This document shows positions 61,476 through 64,000 of a stretch of 64,000 bases of DNA, piece after piece. Made by a program: the position numbers and the translations under genes. This stretch comes from Brevundimonas sp. AJA228-03. Its GTDB lineage: Bacteria; Pseudomonadota; Alphaproteobacteria; Caulobacterales; Caulobacteraceae. Every line of letters starts with the position of its first letter. Positions within the stretch are counted from its first letter, which is position 1. Location: contig NZ_CP059297.1 of assembly GCF_017795885.1 (NCBI RefSeq), positions 1,865,001 through 1,929,000 on the forward strand, in the 5' to 3' direction. The notes beneath the pieces were generated by a model that ran no database searches, was not told the DNA's origin, and saw only the letters and a program-made list of their open reading frames with translations.

Positions 61476-62995
61476 GCAACACCCCCATCAAATCCATCCT
61501 GATCGTCGGCGGCGGCACGGCCGGCTGGATGGCGGCAGCGGCGATCAAGCGGTCGGTGGGGCCGAACGCGGAGGTGCGGCTGGTCGAGAGCGCGGATATC
61601 GGCGTCGTCGGGGTCGGCGAGGCGACCGTGCCGACGATCAAGGACTTCAACGCCCTGATCGACCTCGATGAGGCCGAATTCATGCGCGAGACCCGGGCGA
61701 CGCTGAAGCTGGGGATTGAATTCAATGGTTGGGGCAGGAAGGACAGCGCCTATTTCCACCCGTTCGGCACCTATGGCGGCGGGTCGACGCTGGGGGACTT
61801 TCCGGGGTCGTATTTCGCCATGCGCGAACAGGGGCGGGCGCTGAGTCTGGAGGCCTATTCGATCTGTGCCCATGCCGCACGGCGGGGCAGGGTCGGGGCG
61901 CGCTCGCCGGATCCCCGGTCGCCGCTCAGCGGGCTGCATACCGCCTATCATTTCGACTCGGTCCTTTACGGCCAGTATCTGAGGAAGGTCTGCGCCCGGC
62001 GGGACATCGAGCGGATCGAGGGCGAGATCGTCGAGGTGGTCCAGCGGCCCGAGGACGGCTTCATCGACCACGTGGTGCTGAAGGACGGTCGGACGCTGAA
62101 GGCCGACCTGTTCATCGATTGCACGGGGTTCCGCGGCCTGCTGATCGAGGGCGCGCTGAAGGCCGGGTATGAGGACTGGTCCCACTGGCTGCCCATGAAC
62201 CGGGCCTGGGCGGTGCCGTGCGCGAAGGTGCGGGCGGTCGATCCCTATACCTCGTCCACGGCGCGCGATGCGGGCTGGCAGTGGCGCATCGCGCTGCAGC
62301 ACCGGACCGGCAACGGCCATGTCTACTGCAGCGACTATGTCGACGACGATGCGGCGCGCGAGACCCTGCTGGCCAATCTGGACGGAGAGGCGCTGGCCGA
62401 GCCCCGGCCACTGCGATTCGTCACCGGCCGGCGCAAGGCGCTGTGGGACAAGAACGTCGTGTCGCTGGGCCTGTCGTCGGGCTTCATCGAGCCGCTGGAG
62501 TCCACCAGCATCCATCTGGTGCAGGTCGGGATCTTCCGCCTGTTGCAGCACTGGCCGGACCTGGCGTTCAGCCAGACGAACACAAAGGCCTATAACCGCA
62601 GGCTGGTGCGCGAGATCGAGATGGTCCGGGATTTCGTGATCCTGCACTATCACGCGACCGACAGGGACGACACGCCGTTCTGGCGGTATGTGCGGGACAT
62701 GCCGATCCCCGACAGCCTGGCCGAACGGGTCGAGCTGTTCCGCGACCGGGGCCTGATGTTCCAGGTCGGGGCCGACGAGTATTTCCAGCCGACGTCCTGG
62801 CTGGCCGTCATGTACGGGCAGGGGATCGTGCCCCGGACCCACAACCCGCTCTATGACTACCAGAACCCGGAACAGGTCGCAGCGGGGCTGGAGCAATTGC
62901 GACGCGGCTGGGCGGCGACGGCCGAGGCCCTGCCGACGCATGAGGCCTACCTGAAGAGCCATGGGATGTGGGCGATGGACCCGGTAGCGGCATGA
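61472..62995 (+). CDS. FAD-dependent tryptophan-halogenase-family protein
   Basis: 507 aa. Flavin-binding GGGTAGWMAAAA (residues 13-24), Glu-rich VGVGEATVPTIKDF and Lys79 (ATLKLGIEF) at the position of the catalytic lysine of PrnA. The halogenase motif GWxWxIP is GWQWRIA here (residues 268-274), with Ala replacing Pro. Flavin halogenases use FADH2, O2 and halide; Brevundimonas BrvH is a studied relative. It lies between two acyl-CoA catabolic genes with 4-bp overlaps on both sides, unusual for the family, so halogenation is not certain. Confidence 0.88.
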
Positions 62996-64000
62996 GCGAG
63001 GCCGAGGTCCTGACCCGCGTCGAGAACGGCGTCGGGCGCATTACCCTGAACCGGCCAAAGGCCCTGCACGCCCTGAACCTGGGCATGTGCGAGATCATGA
63101 CGACGGCTCTGCTGGACTGGCGCGACGACGACGTGGTCCGGTCGGTGCTGATCGACCATGCGGGCGAGCGCGGGTTCTGTGCGGGGGGCGACATCCGGAT
63201 GATCGCCGCGAGCGGGGCGACCGATGCCGTCGAGGCCAGGGCCTTCTTTCATGCGGAATATCGGCTGAACGACCTTCTGTTCCGCTATCCGAAGACCGTC
63301 GTCGCGGTGATGGACGGGATCGTGATGGGCGGCGGGGTCGGGATTTCGATGCCCGCCGATGTGCGGATCGCCACCGAGCGGACGACCTTCGCCATGCCGG
63401 AGACGGGCATCGGCCTGTTTCCCGATGTGGGCGGCGGGTGGTTCCTGCCGCGCCTGCCCGAGCCGGAGCTTGGGACCTGGCTGGCCCTGACGGGCGCACG
63501 GTTGAAGGGGCGCGACACGGTGGCAGCGGCTGTGGCGACGCATTTCGTCGGGAGCGACGGGGTCGAGGCCCTGAAGACGGCCCTGGTCGCGGACGGGCTG
63601 TCGGCGCTGGACGGGCTGGCGACTGATGGCGATCCGATCGTGCCGGTGCCGGGCATCCTGATCCCGCTGTTCGGGCATGACACGGTCGAGGGGGTGCTTG
63701 CGGCGCTGGAAGCCGACGGCGGCGACTGGCCGCTGGCGCAGCGGGCGATCCTGACGTCGCGGTCGCCGCAGTCGCTCAAGGTCACGCTGCGCCAGTTGCG
63801 CGAGAGCGCGAGGATGACTTCGTTCGCAGACAATATGGCTATGGAATACCGGCTGGGCGGGCGGATCGTGCGGACCCACGATTTCCAGGAGGGCGTGCGC
63901 GCCGTCATCGTCGACAAGGACAATGCGCCGCAGTGGTCGCCGGCGACCCTGGCCGAGGTCGACGATGTGGCGATCGAGGCCCTGTTCGCGCCCCTGCCGG
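62992..64000 (+). CDS. 3-hydroxyisobutyryl-CoA hydrolase / enoyl-CoA hydratase-family protein (3' end outside window)
   Basis: At least 336 aa, still open at the window end. Crotonase-fold: RITLNRPKALHALNLGMCE, ERGFCAGGDIRMIA, MDGIVMGGGVGISMPADVRIATERT (oxyanion hole) and PETGIGLFPDVGGGWFLPRL with the Glu and Asp of HIBCH-type hydrolases. Removes CoA from 3-hydroxyisobutyryl-CoA in valine degradation. The ATG overlaps the halogenase stop by 4 bp. About 10-20 residues are missing. Confidence 0.93.
   Translation, partial: MSEAEVLTRVENGVGRITLNRPKALHALNLGMCEIMTTALLDWRDDDVVRSVLIDHAGERGFCAGGDIRMIAASGATDAVEARAFFHAEYRLNDLLFRYPKTVVAVMDGIVMGGGVGISMPADVRIATERTTFAMPETGIGLFPDVGGGWFLPRLPEPELGTWLALTGARLKGRDTVAAAVATHFVGSDGVEALKTALVADGLSALDGLATDGDPIVPVPGILIPLFGHDTVEGVLAALEADGGDWPLAQRAILTSRSPQSLKVTLRQLRESARMTSFADNMAMEYRLGGRIVRTHDFQEGVRAVIVDKDNAPQWSPATLAEVDDVAIEALFAPLP

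Overview
The window is 64 kb of dense, high-GC (roughly two-thirds G+C) bacterial chromosome. Gene content and style point to an alphaproteobacterium of the Caulobacterales, most likely Brevundimonas or a close relative: a lipid A block msbA-acyltransferase-waaA-lpxK next to pmbA-cysQ-DUF4170, a Trp-halogenase-like flavoenzyme, a pyrB-pyrC' pair with a non-catalytic dihydroorotase, Mg-type HemB, many GTG/TTG starts and many 1-4 bp stop/start overlaps. The genus is inference. I saw no rRNA, tRNA, CRISPR array, insertion sequence or prophage. The first gene (valS) and the last (3-hydroxyisobutyryl-CoA hydrolase) run off the ends.

Layout. 1-7.5 kb: valS, an AhpD-like gene with a divergent LysR regulator, tlyA, a glycine-zipper envelope protein, an RNA m5U methyltransferase and a hydrolase lipoprotein. 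7.6-11.7 kb: one operon of two histidine kinases and two response regulators, preceded by a 7-2-7 palindrome. 11.8-18 kb: secreted NTF2-like protein, DUF2490 protein, SbtA-type bicarbonate permease with a divergent LysR gene, then TerC, DUF465 and TerB around an intergenic region rich in inverted repeats. 18-29.8 kb: topA, dprA-plsY, a GDPD lipoprotein, pyrB-pyrC', ruvX-AEC permease, a lipoprotein and gatC-gatA. 29.8-31.4 kb: an unusual insertion that separates gatA from gatB. It holds three small secreted-protein genes on the opposite strand, two of them tandem paralogues, with a 183-bp intergenic direct repeat. 31.5-47 kb: gatB, xseA, purD, an L,D-transpeptidase-fold protein, a secreted amidohydrolase, the lipid A/Kdo genes, a protein phosphatase and pmbA-cysQ-DUF4170. 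47-53 kb: ubiD followed by four overlapping paralogous membrane-protein genes, an M14 carboxypeptidase and a MAPEG protein. 53-64 kb: a small HTH gene with a coupled 47-aa membrane peptide, oxidoreductases and hydrolases, a flavin reductase overlapping a 3-hydroxyisobutyrate-dehydrogenase-like gene, a cyclophilin, a DUF4160-DUF2442 pair, a low-GC secreted orphan with a twin CX3C motif, hemB, and the operon acyl-CoA dehydrogenase - flavin-dependent halogenase - 3-hydroxyisobutyryl-CoA hydrolase.

How they fit together. Core functions are translation (valS, gatCAB), pyrimidine and purine synthesis (pyrB, purD), DNA topology, repair and uptake (topA, ruvX, xseA, dprA), phospholipid and lipid A synthesis (plsY, lpxK, waaA, msbA), haem and ubiquinone (hemB, ubiD) and valine breakdown. 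The candidates for something undescribed are the four-paralogue membrane array (49.0-51.3 kb), the duplicated secreted-protein cassette between gatA and gatB, the TerC/TerB locus with its inverted-repeat cluster, and the halogenase embedded in a valine-type operon. Several genes too short for usual ORF cut-offs (43 and 47 aa) were found by reading the intergenic sequence.
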